In this document: positions 44,140 through 57,660 of the stretch, piece by piece | Position numbering within the stretch: position 1 is the stretch's first letter | How the letters are laid out: each line of letters opens with the position of its first letter | DNA from: Saposhnikovia divaricata | Lineage: Eukaryota > Streptophyta > Magnoliopsida > Apiales > Apiaceae | Length of the DNA: 64,000 nucleotides | Reading direction: 5' to 3' | Assembly: GCA_036435485.1 (NCBI GenBank) | Contig: CM071595.1 | Span: forward strand, 106,756,580 to 106,820,579 | The notes under the pieces: model-generated | What the model was told of the DNA's origin: nothing | Databases searched by the model: none | Seen by the model: only the letters and a program-made list of their open reading frames with translations | Translations under genes and position numbers: made by a program

Positions 44140-46799
44140 TGTAAGAACCCAAATTTTCGGTAGAATTAAAACTTTTTATTAAGTATTGATAAAATGAGGA
44201 GCAATGATTCCGACAACAAGGTCACCAGCTCTAATGAATGAATGGAATGGATATGGGTTCAAATACTTATATGTCATGAAGAATGCTAATGGTTGACAAT
44301 CTAGATAAGAATTATCTATCTCCTAGGAAATTAAGATTTGGTAATTCCAAGGGGGAAGGTTATTCTTATGTCCTCAAATCAATATCTGTTATCAGTCCAG
44401 TGGTTCCGAAAAAGGGTTAAGGAACGATCGAAAGAGAACCGGGACATCTGTATAACCCTAAAAGACTAAGTAAAGAATAAGTGGTGAATAGTGATTTTGA
44501 TGAATTTAGGAATATTATCAGACGATGCTATATAGAAGTACCCGGAATGAAATTCTGAGTTCGTATTAGTGATCCAAGGGGAAAAAGAGTGTATGTAAAA
44601 GCTGTCGGATTCTGAAAAATAACACTTTTATTTTTCCCGAGATTTCCCTGGACACTGAAAGACTGAAGGAATTATTGAAGGGATTTAAGAAAAATAGGTT
44701 CAAGAATTATTAAAGAGAATGGAGGATGATAGTATAAATATTAAGACGGTTTTCGGTAAAACCCTAACTAGAAACGAATGAGTTATTCCTCCGAACGATC
44801 AATGAATTGAGCAATAACCGGATAAAGAAATAAGTAGAGATCCAAGAGGTAGGATGAGCTAGTGGAAGGTGACATAATCACTTTATGCAAGATAAGATCA
44901 AAGAAACCAAGCTAGTTACAAAGCTAACTAGCAATCTTAGCAATCAAACCAAGTACTTAGCATGTTTTCTCATCCTACCACACCAAATTCAACACTTGTC
45001 CACCAAGATGATGTATTCCATGACCTAGTACCTTTAATAAAGCAACTTTATGTTGGATATTTTCACAATAATGCAAGAGAGCAAGAAACCAAGGCAAGAA
45101 ACACAAAACTCTCTCCCTTGTACACCATTCGACTTCCTCCTTAATTCAAAAAGCAAAATCAAGCTTCCACTCCTTGTTTGATCTTGTAATTTTTAAGGAG
45201 AGTCCTATATTTAAAGAATGTAATCTCCTCAAAATTTTAGCATCAAACTCCTTTGTTTCCATTTTCAAAAAAATCAAGAAAGAGGAGGGTGAATAGTGTT
45301 TTCATGAAAACTAATCTTTGATTTTCTTGTTTTCATGGTTGATTTAGCAAGCTTAAGGCAATCCAAGGTCCATACCAAGCTTTTTAAGGCTAGTTCACAC
45401 TCTCAAGGAGGTATACCACTCTTGAAACCCTAGATCTACTTTAAGGATATGCTTGTTCTTGATGGATTTGAGCTTTGTTAGGATGTTAGTATGATTAAAA
45501 GCATGTTAGCATGATTTGCAGTGGTTTAATCATGTGATGATTATAATGGTAAAGTAGATGTTCTTGGACAGATATGGGATGAGAAATATGTGTATAAGTT
45601 GTGTTGATGCCCGGTGTGGCTTGGTTGTGTTGTTGTGATTTTTGGAACGTCCGATTTATAGCCGTCGTAATGCCGAATTTTTGTTAACACTTAGAAACCG
45701 AGCATGACAGTAAATATAAATTCCTGACCTTCGTAATATTATGACATGTCCTTGTACATCTCGAGCCATAGATCATTTTGGCATGAGAATCGAAACATTC
45801 CGACTTACGGTTTAGGAGTTATGGTCAAATTACTAAAATTTGTTCGAAACCGTAAGTAAAAGTTCGTAACTTCAATTGAACCCTCGTAAATCATGTTACT
45901 CAGTGGCGAATCTTGGTAAATAAATACTAGAGGTCATAAGGAAGGTATGAAAGAAAACCACATATCAAACGGATCGTTTTCCGATTTTATAAAAATGTTT
46001 GAATCAAAGTTAAACGCGAACGAACCCCTTAAAAGTATAACTTTGGTTATAACTTAGAAAACGAACGATAAAACTCGAGGTATAATCTCGGTTCGTAATC
46101 GATCGACTTTAGAACTTATACGACTTAAGTATATGTCAAGTGTAAGTGTAATGACATGTCTTAATAACGAGCAAAAGTCGGATCGTATCGGTTAAAAAGA
46201 GTTATACAAAAAGGTGTATAACGAGATAATTCGAGAACATGTTTCGACTTAAAGTGAAATTTATACTTAGACATTTAAAAGGTTTTAAGTGGTTAATCTC
46301 GAATGTTTTGATTGTTTATAGATCATCGAGCAGATCCAGGACACGCTATCTCTACCCACACCCGATTACGAGGCAAGTTTCCAATACCTTGGAACTGTTG
46401 TTGTGATAATATATATATCTGTTGTTTCTGATACATATGCCATAGCATGCATGCCTATCGTCAAATTATATTATGATACCTGTTCCCTGAATTGATATTG
46501 GCTTATAGACTAGATACGAATTATCAGTTATAAGCCGGATTGTTTTGGTAAGACCCTTAGCGAAGGGCATACGATATTCATCCTTAAATATAGACCGGGA
46601 GTCGGTAGTTTGATATACAGATAGTCGTGGAAACCCGGAGGGATTCCAACGGCAGATTATTATTTATCTTGAGGAATGTTATTATTAAACATTATTTATA
46701 TTTCCATAAAGTATCAATTACTTGGAAATCTTTCGAAGAATGTTATTTGAGTATTATCTCAGCCGAGATATATTAGGTGAATATTATTTTTGAATATTC

Positions 46800-47270
46800 A
46801 CTTAGAGTTTGATTATTTAATGAATAATTACTTTGATATTCATGGGAATTTTATTTATTAAATGAATATTACTTTCGAATATTCATTTAAGGTTTTATGT
46901 ACTTGATGAATATTATTTTAAAATATTCATTAAAAGTTCTATTTACTTAAGGTATATTATTTCGAATATTCCTTTAAAGTTTTGATTACTAAATGAATAT
47001 TTTTTGGATATTCATTTAGAAGATTATTTACAAAATGAATATTACTTTCAAATATTCATTTAAGGTTTGACTTATTTATTGAATATTATTTTAAATATTT
47101 ATTAGAGTTTAATTATTTAATGAATATTATTTTGAATATTCATTTAAGGAGGGACTTATTTAGTAAATAATTCTATATATTCATTCGAGGATTACTTACG
47201 AGCAATATTATGATTTAATAATATTCCGTAATTATTATTGAGTTAATAAATATTCTTGGAATATTTATTT
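46800..47270. repeat. array of AT-rich hairpins (GAATATT...AATATTC)
   Basis: About eight units of roughly 55 bp contain TGAATATTAYTTTNGAATATTCATTTA, each nearly self-complementary. Confidence 0.75.
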
Positions 47271-47914
47271 AATTCCTTTAAATTCTTTTTAAAATGATTT
47301 ATATTATTCGGAGATTATCTTTCACCTCCAGATATTATGTAAAATATGTCGGAGTCTTTTTACGACTATTTTATCAAGGAAAGGTTCCCAACTCTTTATT
47401 TTTTTTTCATTTAAATCTATCTTAAAAGGATATAAATGCTCGCTCAAACTTCCATAATATAGGGGAACCTACTTGAGCAATGTTATTTATCTTGTTGACT
47501 TCCCGGTCATAAATCTTGTAAAACTATTCTTTTCACTCGCAATTTGGTTGCTGTTTATCAATTGAATCTTTGAGTAACCTTCTCATCATTCGAGGGGTGA
47601 GATTATTGGAACAAGATGGTATCCGCTAACAAGCAGCAGCTTGGGAGATATGATGTTGAATTTTCCTTTCCAACTAGATACGACTACTTTGTGGAGTCTT
47701 ATCAACAAGTATCATACTTGGGGAAAGGGGGACGAACTTTACGTTCAGAGTCGTGAACTTCTTTTCGAACTTGGAGTCGTGTAAGAGGTCGAGTAGCGCC
47801 GGTCCATCCCATTGGCCCAACCGTTGGCCGGGAAGATCTAACAGGGCGGTAGACAAGTAAATCCGTCAGTTCTTCCTTCGACCGGTAGTAAATCTAAATT
47901 TAGCTGTACAATCT

Positions 47915-47929
47915 GCGACTGATCATCGT
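47915..47929 (+). promoter_or_regulatory. conserved LTR motif GCGACTGATCATCGT (solo LTR 1)
   Basis: It is identical to the copies at 2377, 21734 and 56539, although the rest of this LTR differs. ACCGGTAGTAAA lies about 35 bases upstream. Confidence 0.5.
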
Positions 47930-48318
47930 AAGGATTGGAACAGCGGGCGCGGTGAATACTCCAGCATCAGTTCATCATTCAAATTCATGTATTTTCTGCA
48001 ACATTATCATTGTTGGCAGTATTGGAAAAGTGTTTATAATTGGAATTGCAATATTTTTCCTGTAAGTTCCTCATTTATGATAAAAGATAATATCTTGCTT
48101 ATCTTTGACATAGCAGATATTTCCACCTATACATACATTTTGAGTTACCTTGTAACTTCACCGCTTACGTTATACTGGCATCATTTCCGTAAATGCATGG
48201 CATATGGTTTGAAAGATACTTTTGAACTGTTATATATTATCGTTCAGTTATACATTATTGTTGGTGGGCTATTGCTCACCCTTGCTTTATTATTATATCA
48301 CAACAACAGCTAGACCAG

Positions 48319-48360
48319 ATGATTCGCACAAGGCGCACTCGACGCTGGCGAGGACGATGA
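48319..48360 (+). CDS. tiny Arg-rich ORF in solo LTR 1
   Basis: The 13-residue ORF MIRTRRTRRWRGR sits shortly after a CAACAGCTAG motif, the same position as the H3-like ORF of the large LTR. It could be a decayed relative; alone it has little weight. Confidence 0.25.
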   Translation: MIRTRRTRRWRGR

Positions 48361-48686
48361 GACTACCAGAGCGGAAGAAGAAGCTATTGGTAGGATAGAT
48401 TCATTCTTTTAGTACCAAGTATATGGTCTAGTATGACTTATGCAAATGGATGGCAAAGAGTATGTATTCATATTGAAATTCTTTTGGATTGTAAGAACTC
48501 ATAATGTGATTAATAAAATTTGATTGATACTCTGATTTCATCTGTGGGACTATAACGGGTGTGTTTAATAATGTTATGTTGGGTCATAAAGATGTAAATT
48601 ATTTTATGTTGAAGTAAGTTCAAGTATTGTGGATAGAAATGGAGCCCGTAACGACCGGATCCCGGATCTAAGGGTGTTAAATTTTG

Positions 48687-48862
48687 GTTGTCCCTCATTC
48701 ATAACCGCTAGATCTTCAAATTAAATATATCATGACCGTTAGATGTAACAATACTAAAAGTTGTTATATATAGAGGAGGTCTAAGGTTCGATTCCTGCCA
48801 ACAACGTATTAATTTTATATTTAATACTAATAATTGTTATATCCATACTATCTATCTATATA
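48687..48862 (+). mobile_element. small Helitron-like element, copy 2, right part
   Basis: GTTGTCCCTCATTCATAACC onward matches 59268 and following. It includes GGTTCGATTCCTGCC near 48786, and stops at another Helitron-like start at 48863. Confidence 0.55.
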
Positions 48863-51800
48863 TCTATACTATTATATAAAAGCTGAAACATTAAAAGTTT
48901 GAATGGTCGGTCGGTACGGTACCTATTGATATTATTTATTTATCCTAACTCAATTATAGATAAAATCCATCCTACTAACTAATCAATTTCCTTTTCCACG
49001 TTAAACATATTATCTTTTCTATTTTTCAATAACTAATTAATTTTCCTTTTCAGGTAAAATACAATATCTTTTATTTTATCTAACTAAAATTTCTCTTTTA
49101 TTAATCAATTTCCTTTTTTAGGTAAAATACAATATCTTTTACAATTTATCTAACTAAAATTTCTTCTTTTTTTTTAAAAAAAAACACTACAAGCACTTTC
49201 GTTTAATAAAATAACACAATTATATTATTATTACTATTAACTGATCAATTACCTTTTTCAGCCAAAACACGATACCTTTTCCCTTTTCAATTTTCAATTT
49301 TCTATTTTCTCTAACTAAAATATCTATTTTTCCAATTATATCATGGACGATTACCTTTTTAGCCAAAACACGTTACCTTTTTTCTTTTCTCTTACTAAAA
49401 CCTTTTTTTTTTCCAATTATATCACAGGCGTTTCCATTTAATATAAATAAAATAATAATATTATAACACTTATAATTAATCGATTACCTTTTCAGCTAAA
49501 ACGTACCATCTTTTCTATTTTTCTAATTAATTTTCCATTTTTCTAGAAATATCATGGGCAACATTAATTTCTCATTTTCTAAAAACTATGAGCTATTTTA
49601 TTTAGAAAAATAACATAATTAAATAATAATTTCTATAAACTAATCAATTAACTTTTTCACATAAATCATGTCATCTTTTTAACTTTCATGTTTCTTTCTA
49701 TTTTCTCTAACTAAAATCTCTCTTTTTCCAATTATATCACGGTTGGTTCTATTTAATACAATAAACTAATAATATTATAATATTAATAATTAATCGATTA
49801 TCTTTTTCAGTTAAACGTATCATCTTTTCTATATTTTCTAACTAAAATCCCTCTTTTAATAGAAATATCACGGACAATATTAATTTCTCCTTTTCTAAAA
49901 ACATTATAAGTAATTGTATTTAGTAAAATAACGTAATTAAATTATAATTATTATAAATTAATCAATTACCTTTTTCACCTAGAACATGAAAGTTTTTTAA
50001 TTTTCTCTAACTAAATCCTCTCTTTTTCTAATTATATCACGGGTATTCTATTTAATAAAGTAGACTAATAATTTTACAATTCGTAATTATTAACCGATTA
50101 GTTTTTTCAACAAAAACCAATCATCTTTTCTATATTTTTTTAACCAAAATCCCTCCTTTTGTAGAAATATCACAGATAACATTTATATAATTATTATCAA
50201 ATCATCTCATATAAAAATTTAAGTCTCTAAAATTCAAGTTTTAAAAATATTACAATATTTTTTATATTTTATCTAACTAAAATATCTCATTTATTAATCA
50301 ATTTCCTTTTTCGGATTAAACATATTACCTTTTCTATTTTCTCAATAACTAAATAATTTCATTTTTCAGGTAAAATACATTATCTTTTACAATTTGTTTA
50401 ACTAAAATTTTTCCTTTTTTAAAAATACTCGAGCAATTTTGTTTAATAAAATAACATAATTATATTATAATTACTATTAACTAATCAATTACCTTTTTCA
50501 GCCAAACACATTACCTTTTCTCTTTTCTCTAACTAAAATATCTTTTTTTCTAAATTATATCATGGACGGTTATCTTTTTCAACCAAAACACGTTACATTT
50601 TTTCTTTTCTCTTAATAAAATCTTTTTTTTCCATTTCAATCACGGGCAGTCTATTTACTAAAAATAAAATAATAATATTATAACATTAATAATTAACTGA
50701 TTATCTTTTCAGCTAAAACGTATCATCTATTCTATTTTTTCTAATTTATTTCCCTTATTTTCTAGAAATATCACGGGCAACATTAATTTCTCATTTTCAA
50801 AAAACTATGAGCAATTTTATTTAGAAAAATAACATAATTAAATTATAATTACTATAAACTAATCAATTAACTTTTTCACATAAATCATGTCTTCTTTTTA
50901 ATTTTCACGTTACCTTTCTATTTTTTCTAACTAAAATCTCTTCTTTTCCAATTATATCACGGGCAGTTCTATTTAATAAAAGATGATAGGTTTTAGTTGA
51001 AAAAAATCGGTTCATAATTACTAATTATAAAATTATTAGTCTAATTTATTAAATAGAATGCCCGTGATATGATTAAAAAAAAGAGGATTTATTTAGAGAA
51101 AATTAAAAAGCTAACATTTTCTAGGTGAAAAAGGTAATCGATTAATTTATAATAATTATAATTTAATTATGTCATTTTAATAAATATAATTGCTCATAAT
51201 GTTTTTAGAAAAGGAGAAATTAATATTGTCCGTGATATATTTCTATTAAAAGAGGGATTTTAGTTAGAAAATATAGAAAAGATTATATGTTTAGCTGAAA
51301 AAGATAATCGATTAATTATTAATATTATAATATTATTAGTTTATTGTATTAAATAGAACCACCCGTCATATAATTGGAAAAAGAGAGATTTTAGTTAGAG
51401 AAAATAGAAAGATAACGTGAACGTTAAAAAGATGACATGATTTATGTGAAAAAGTTAATTGATTAGTTTATAGTAATTATAATTTAATTATATTATTTTT
51501 CTAAATAAAATTGTTCATAGTTTTTAGAAAATGAGAAATTAATGTTGTCCTAGAAAAAAGGAAATTTAATTATAAAAAATAGAAAAGATGATACGTTTTA
51601 GCTGAAAAGGTAATCGATTAATTATTAGTGTTATAATATTATTATTTTATTTATACTAAATGGAAACGCCTTTGATATAATCGGAAACAAAGAGGTTTTA
51701 GTAAGAGAAAGGAAAAAAGTTAACGTGTTTTGGCTGAAAAAGGTAACCGTCTATGATATAATTGGAAAAAGAGATATTTTAGTTAGAGAAAAGAGAAAAG

Positions 51801-52127
51801 GTAACGTGTTTTGGCTGATAAAGGTAATCGATTAGTTAATAATAATTATAATATAATTATGTTATTTTATTAAACAAAAGTATTCGTAGTGTTTTTAAAA
51901 AAGGAGAAATTTTAGTTAGATAAATTGTAAAAGATAGTGTATTTAAACTAAAAAAGTAAATTATATAGTTATTGAAAAATAGAAAAGGTAATATATTTAA
52001 CATGAAAAAGGAAATTGATTAATAAAATGGAATTTTAGTTAGATAAAATATAAAAGCTATTGTATATTACCGGAAAAAAGAAATTATTTAGTTATTGAAA
52101 AACAGAAAAGATAATATGTTTAACCTA
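48863..52127 (+). mobile_element. Helitron-like element carrying a large inverted repeat
   Basis: It starts TCTATACTATTATATAAAAGC after an A, typical of plant Helitrons. No helicase frame is present. The body is 80% or more A+T, made of repeated blocks 'TTACCTTTTTCAGCCAAAAC' and 'TCTAACTAAAAT'. No own 3' terminus is clear before the next start at 52128. Confidence 0.55.
48995..52120. repeat. kilobase-scale inverted repeat with an extra direct copy
   Basis: Module A is about 48995-50130. A partial direct copy follows at about 50260-50985. From 50985 to 52120 the sequence is A in reverse complement, turning near 50980-50990. Within each module, shorter blocks are also repeated. Edges are estimated by eye. 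Confidence 0.75.
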
Positions 52128-53544
52128 TCTATATTATTATATAAAAGCCGAAACATTAAAAGTTTTGGTACCAGTTTTTTGGTACCTATTTTTTGGTACT
52201 TCGTTAATTTACTTATTTACCCTTCATTATAAAGAAAAATATATATGATATATATTATTAAAATACTTAAAATAAATAATAATACAATATAATTAATGGT
52301 AATTAGTCGATTACCTTTTTCACATTTACTTTCAGTTGAAGATATTACCTTTTATAAACACCCAAAAAATCAATCATATCATATCTCCAATAATTAATAT
52401 TTTTTTGAATTAAAACACGTTACATTTTTTATTTAAAACTAATCTTTCAATCATTAATATATACCCGAAAATATCACACCAAGATATTACCTTTTATAAA
52501 CACCTAAAAACATCAATCATATCATATCTTCCAATCATTAATATTTCTTTCGAATTAAAGCACGTTACCTTTTTTATTTAAAACTAATCTTTCAATCATT
52601 AATATATACCCGAAAATATCCCACCATACTTTTGAGTTATTAATAAAATATTTTAAAAATCCGTATACGTTGTTTATAATAAGGAAACATTAATATAATC
52701 GTAAACATGAGTAAATTAAAATTTTAAAAATACCCTTCATTATAAATAAAAATATCGATATCTATAATATTAAAACACCTAAAATAAATAATAACATAAT
52801 ATAATTAATGATAATTAGTCGATTACCTTTTTCACATTTACTTTCAGTCGAAGATATTAACTTTTATAAACACCTAAAAATATCAATCCTATCATATCTT
52901 CCAATCATTAATATTTCTTTCGAATTAAAACACGTTTTCTTTTTGATTTGAAACAAATCTTACAATCATTAATATATACCCCAAAATATCACACCATACT
53001 TTTCAATTATTAATAAAATATATTAAAAATCCGTGTACGTTGTCTACAATAAGGAAACATTAGTATAATCCGTAAACATGAGTATATTACTCTTATATAA
53101 AAGCCAAAACATTAAAAATTTTGGTACCTGTTTTTTGGTACCAGTTTTTTGATACATATTTTTTGGAATTTCGTGAATTTACTTATTTAGCCTTAATTAT
53201 AAAGAAAAATATATATTATATATATATACTATTAAAACACTAAAATATATAATAACATAATATAGTTAATGGTAATTAGTCGATTGCCTTTTTCACATTT
53301 ACTTTCAATTGAAAATATTACCTTTTATAAACACTTAAAACCATCAATCATATCGTATCTTTCAATCATTAATATTTTTTTGAAATAAAACACGTTACCT
53401 TTTTGATTTAAAACTAATCTTTCAATCATTAATATATACCCGAAAATATCACACCAAGATATTACCTTTTATATCATATCTTCCAATCATTAATATTTCT
53501 TTCGAATTAAAAAAACGTTACCTTTTCTATTTAAAACTAATTTT

Positions 53545-53549
53545 TTAAT
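53545..53549. repeat. target-site duplication TTAAT, left copy
   Basis: It matches 57519-57523. Confidence 0.8.
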
Positions 53550-55965
53550 TGTAATAACCCTAACTTTAGCAATGCTACAGTGATCACATGAACAGTAAAT
53601 TTTGAGGATTTAGAGAAATGGTATGTAGGAACTCTATACTTGAAAGAGAAAATGAGTAAACAGAAACCATATTAGTGTTGTACAATGGAAATAAGTGAAT
53701 CGAAATGACGATGAATTTCAGAAATTCCTGAATATGGATTTTTGAGGATTTGGATTTCGAATAAGCTTTTATTGGATATTAAGGAGTATGGAGATATTAA
53801 AGGAATTATATATTGAGGAATTAGTGAATTAGTATAAACTAAAGGATTATTAAGTGAAGGAAATACCAAAGGAATTTGGATTGTTAAATGATTTCGAAAC
53901 CACTGAGATAATGAGGTACATTCGAAACGAATCGTAATTAGACGAGTATGGGGACAAGACAACCAAGATTAGTAATATAGCAAGGATACCTACCACATGA
54001 CCATTTACCAAGATTTTAGCATTATACTTAGAAAAACAAAGCAAAAGAGATTATGAGATCATTAGAATGACATCACATTCCACTAACTTGTTTTAAGGGT
54101 AAATTAGTCATTTTAGCATGGTTTTATCACAAAATATCTCCAAAGCTTCCACTAGACTCTAGAATTCTCAAGAATTGATCAAGATAAGATCAAAACAAGA
54201 AAGAGGAATCAATTACTTTCCATTATCTCTTTCTCTGCAACCTGCCCAGCAAGAGCAAGGAGGAGAAGAAAAATCATATCTCCATTTCTATCCATGATAA
54301 AATCACCAAATTTTAACCACAACCTCTCCACTCCATGGGCATGATTCGTTCCAAATTTCATAGCAATCCAAGTAGTATAGCCTAGTCAAATCCATGCTCA
54401 AAGTGGGAGAACCAAACCTGTCCACTTTCTGTCCAGCGAAAAGATGGAGCTCAAAACCATAGCTAGGAAGCTTTGTTTTTGGTGATCTATAGCTCAAATC
54501 AAAGCTTATACAGAGGCAAAGATGTGGTAAAAATTTTAGAGCCAAACTCTTATTTTTCGATTTGTTATGATTTTTACAAAAGTGATGATGAATAGTAACC
54601 CTTAGAAACTAACTTTGTTTTTATGGTTTATTTAGTTGATCCAAGCTAGTATAAGGTTGATTAATCATATCCCAAGGCTTGATAAGGGTTGTTAAAGCTT
54701 CAAGAAGGTATAAATCTCAAGACCCTTTAGTATTACTTTGAATATATGATAGATTATAGAAAGGTTAGTGATTAAGTAGTATAAATTATAAGATTATGGT
54801 GATTTATGTGTTTGTAAGTGGTTTGAGCTAAATATGGAAGTGTTTGTGTTGGAAATCCATGGTTGGTATGATGACCACATGGTGTAGGGTTGATGTATGT
54901 GTTTGGTGATGGATTTGGAGATGAGAAAAATTTGGAAAGTATGAAATTATAGCCGTTATACTGCCCGATTTTCGTTAGGATGTAATCTGCCCTGTTTTGG
55001 ACCCCTGTATCCATACGGTACCCTACTGTCTAGGTTACCATTCGACCATATAATGATAGAGCTTGGTTCATAGGTTGTTTTGATATAAAGTACGTTAAAA
55101 TCTGATGAACGGTTTAGGAGAAAAGTCAGTTTTAGTGAAAGACGTTCGAGAACCGAGAAAATGTAATTGTATCAAATTGGAGGCTATGAATACCATACTT
55201 AAACATTTTTAAAAATTATAAAATTTTGGGATATTGTAGTGGAGTGGTCAAAGAGTCATTTCCAGTTGACCTTACATTAAAATTCGAAATTAATATTTTC
55301 TGAGAATTTTTACAATCGGGTATGGTTGTTAAGGGAAATGGTGAATAAGCACCGAAACCTTGATTTAACCTAAAATGGTTAGGTTTTTGGAACACTTGGG
55401 TTATGAATAACATGTGAAACATATATTAAAGTGTCAAGGGTATTGTTATGCAAGAGTGAGGTGAGTAAGAAATGTGGTATTCTAACGACGGTCCTTTTCG
55501 TGTTTATAGAAACTCCGGGAGAGCCACGAGCCATACCTTCAGGACATCGAGATCGAGGCAAGATCTTTTCTATCCCTACTTGGAAAACTATGTATCTTCA
55601 AAGAAACTTGTTTTCATGGAATATATATGTGATGCTATTATTACTATATTGTGAAGAAATTGTCCTCCTTGAGTATTGATATTGAAAAGAAAGGTATACG
55701 GAGATGTATATGAATATGGATACGAATATGAGTATGAGATGGATATGTATAGAGATGATTATGCATGAAGTGAACATGCCTTATGATTAAGAGAATATGA
55801 GAGAATGGTATCAGTTGTTATCTAAAGTAAATAAAAGAATGGTATCAGTTGTTATCTAGGGTTATATGATTTATAATATTTTGTTAAAGATATTCTTTTT
55901 AATATTGTGATTTAATAAGTATTATTTGATTATTATCTACTATTTTTAAAAGGAAATGGAACAAC

Positions 55966-56022
<57 letters not shown>
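55966..56022. repeat. (TA)n(TG)n microsatellite
   Basis: About 10 TA units are followed by about 17 TG units, inside solo LTR 2. Confidence 0.95.
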
Positions 56023-56024
<2 letters not shown>

Positions 56025-56538
56025 AGAGAGCAAGATTTCTTCTACTCTTACTTTAGAAAACTATTTTATTTTTTTTAGAAGTAAAATGATTTCTTGGAAT
56101 ATATATGTTTTTCTACGATGCTATATTGCTAAGGATTTATTTCCTGATATTGAGAATTAAAGAAAGATAGATACGAATATGGATAGAGCGAATATAATTT
56201 ATGTTCTAAAGGAATATTTGACTTTAATAATTATAGAAAAGATGTATGAGTCATAATTAAAGTATTATGACATATGATTTAAAGGTGATGATAAATGTGA
56301 ATGGAAATGTGAATGGAAATGGAAATGATAAATGTGAGTAGATAAATGATTTGACAAAAAGGGGGATTGCAACAGACTTGCGTAAGTGGCTGTGTCAGGG
56401 ATGTGTGCGACACAGTCCAACATTTATTATTTTATTACGGCACGAAGATGCCAAGGGAGGATGTTAGCAGGTGGCCTTCCTCCAGGGATGATCTTCATTC
56501 CTTCTACCGGTAGTAAAAAAGAGAGCAGGTACGATTAG

Positions 56539-56553
56539 GCGACTGATCATCGT
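56539..56553 (+). promoter_or_regulatory. conserved LTR motif GCGACTGATCATCGT (solo LTR 2)
   Basis: The motif is identical to three others in the window and lies after TCTACCGGTAGT. Confidence 0.5.
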
Positions 56554-56932
56554 CCTAACGTATCAGGCGACAGCAGATATCCCCAATGTTTTTGAAAAGA
56601 AAGAGTTGATAATGGTTTTCAGATTTATATGCTGAAACCAAGAAAATGAGATAAGGTGATGGAATTATTTATATGGAATGAAGAGAAACTGATTTTATAT
56701 TATTCTTATATAAGTGTCATATACAAGGAAATGGAAATATTTTATTAAGAGATCTGATTCAAATAATATATATTATTTTGAAATATTATACGGAAATGAA
56801 GTATGGATTATTATAATATTTTAGAAGAGAAACTCATATTATATTATCCTAAATTTCTTTTCCTATCAAGATGAATAGATGGTGTATTTAATAAATAAAG
56901 ATTTTTCTTTCTTAATAAGTATGATGAATTTC

Positions 56933-56937
<5 letters not shown>

Positions 56938-57005
<68 letters not shown>
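56938..57005. repeat. second (TA)n(TG)n microsatellite
   Basis: Runs of CA, TA and then TG, about 68 bp, within solo LTR 2. Confidence 0.95.
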
Positions 57006-57008
<3 letters not shown>

Positions 57009-57098
57009 GGTCTATTTCCTTTGATGGTAGTCGATAGAATTTATCTTGCTGAGCTATTTTAGCTCATTCTTGCTATTTATTTTATACAACAGCTAGGC

Positions 57099-57188
57099 AT
57101 GCCGATACTCCGCACTACACCCCGCAAGAGGGTAAGGGAAAGGCAACCTTCTGAGAGAATGCTTGCACCTATTCCAGAGGTAGCGTAG
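57099..57188 (+). CDS. small basic ORF in solo LTR 2
   Basis: The 29-residue ORF begins MPILRTTPRKRVRERQ. It lines up with the H3-like ORF of the large LTR (MARPRQTARKQVTRP) by a shared pattern R-x-T-x-R-K-x-V-x-R and a later I-P-x-V, and both follow a CAACAG motif. That suggests common descent of the ORF. Here the QTARK block itself is not kept. Confidence 0.35.
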   Translation: MPILRTTPRKRVRERQPSERMLAPIPEVA

Positions 57189-57518
57189 ACAAGCGGGTCC
57201 TGGTAGATTATGTATATTAAATGTGTAAGCTGGTATAATAAACTTTTAATTGTTGAATTGCTTCATGTCGAAGTATTATTCAACAATGTACTTAAATATG
57301 ATTCTAGGTTGTAATAACTGTTTAACTATAAACTTTTAATATTGTGGATGTTGTTCCCTGAGCATATGACTGGTGTGTGATGATATTAGTGTGGGGTCAT
57401 TTATGAAAGTATTAATTTGTATTAATTATATAAAAAAAAAATCCAAGAAATGTTGTTAATGACTGGAAATTGGACCTTGACGGCCCGGATCCATGACCCC
57501 GGATCCAGGGGCGTCACA

Positions 57519-57523
57519 TTAAT
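57519..57523. repeat. target-site duplication TTAAT, right copy
   Basis: It matches 53545-53549; the interrupted Helitron-like sequence resumes after it. Confidence 0.8.
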
Positions 57524-57660
57524 CATTAATATATACCCGAAAATATCACACCATACTTTTCAATTATTAATAAAATATATTAAAAATCCGTATACGTTGT
57601 TTATAATAAGGAAACATTAGTATAATCCGTAAACATGAGTAAATTAAAATTTAAAAAATT

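Larger units (their letters stand above)
44140..48681 (+). repeat. solo LTR of a chromovirus-type element (4.5 kb)
   Basis: It begins TGTAAGAACCC, like the large chromovirus LTR, and ends GGATCTAAGGGTGTTAAA (normally ...TTACA; one base changed). TTTTG flanks both ends, and the broken Helitron-like sequence resumes on the right. It carries the conserved 15-mer (47915), a TGGGC...GCTCA hairpin (48265) and a tiny Arg-rich ORF (48319). No internal region remains, as expected after LTR-LTR recombination. Confidence 0.85.
53550..57518 (+). repeat. solo LTR of a second chromovirus-type element (4.0 kb)
   Basis: It starts TGTAATAACCC and ends GGATCCAGGGGCGTCACA, close to the large chromovirus ends. 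TTAAT lies on both sides. It carries the 15-mer at 56539, the TGAGC...GCTCA hairpin at 57050 and a small ORF at 57099. Two (TA)n(TG)n runs lie at about 55966-56022 and 56940-57005. No internal region remains. Confidence 0.88.

Noticed and set aside
48780..48800. tRNA-like box B (GGTTCGATTCC) here and at 42775 and 59363
   Set aside because: No matching box A or cloverleaf; it belongs to the Helitron-like repeat.
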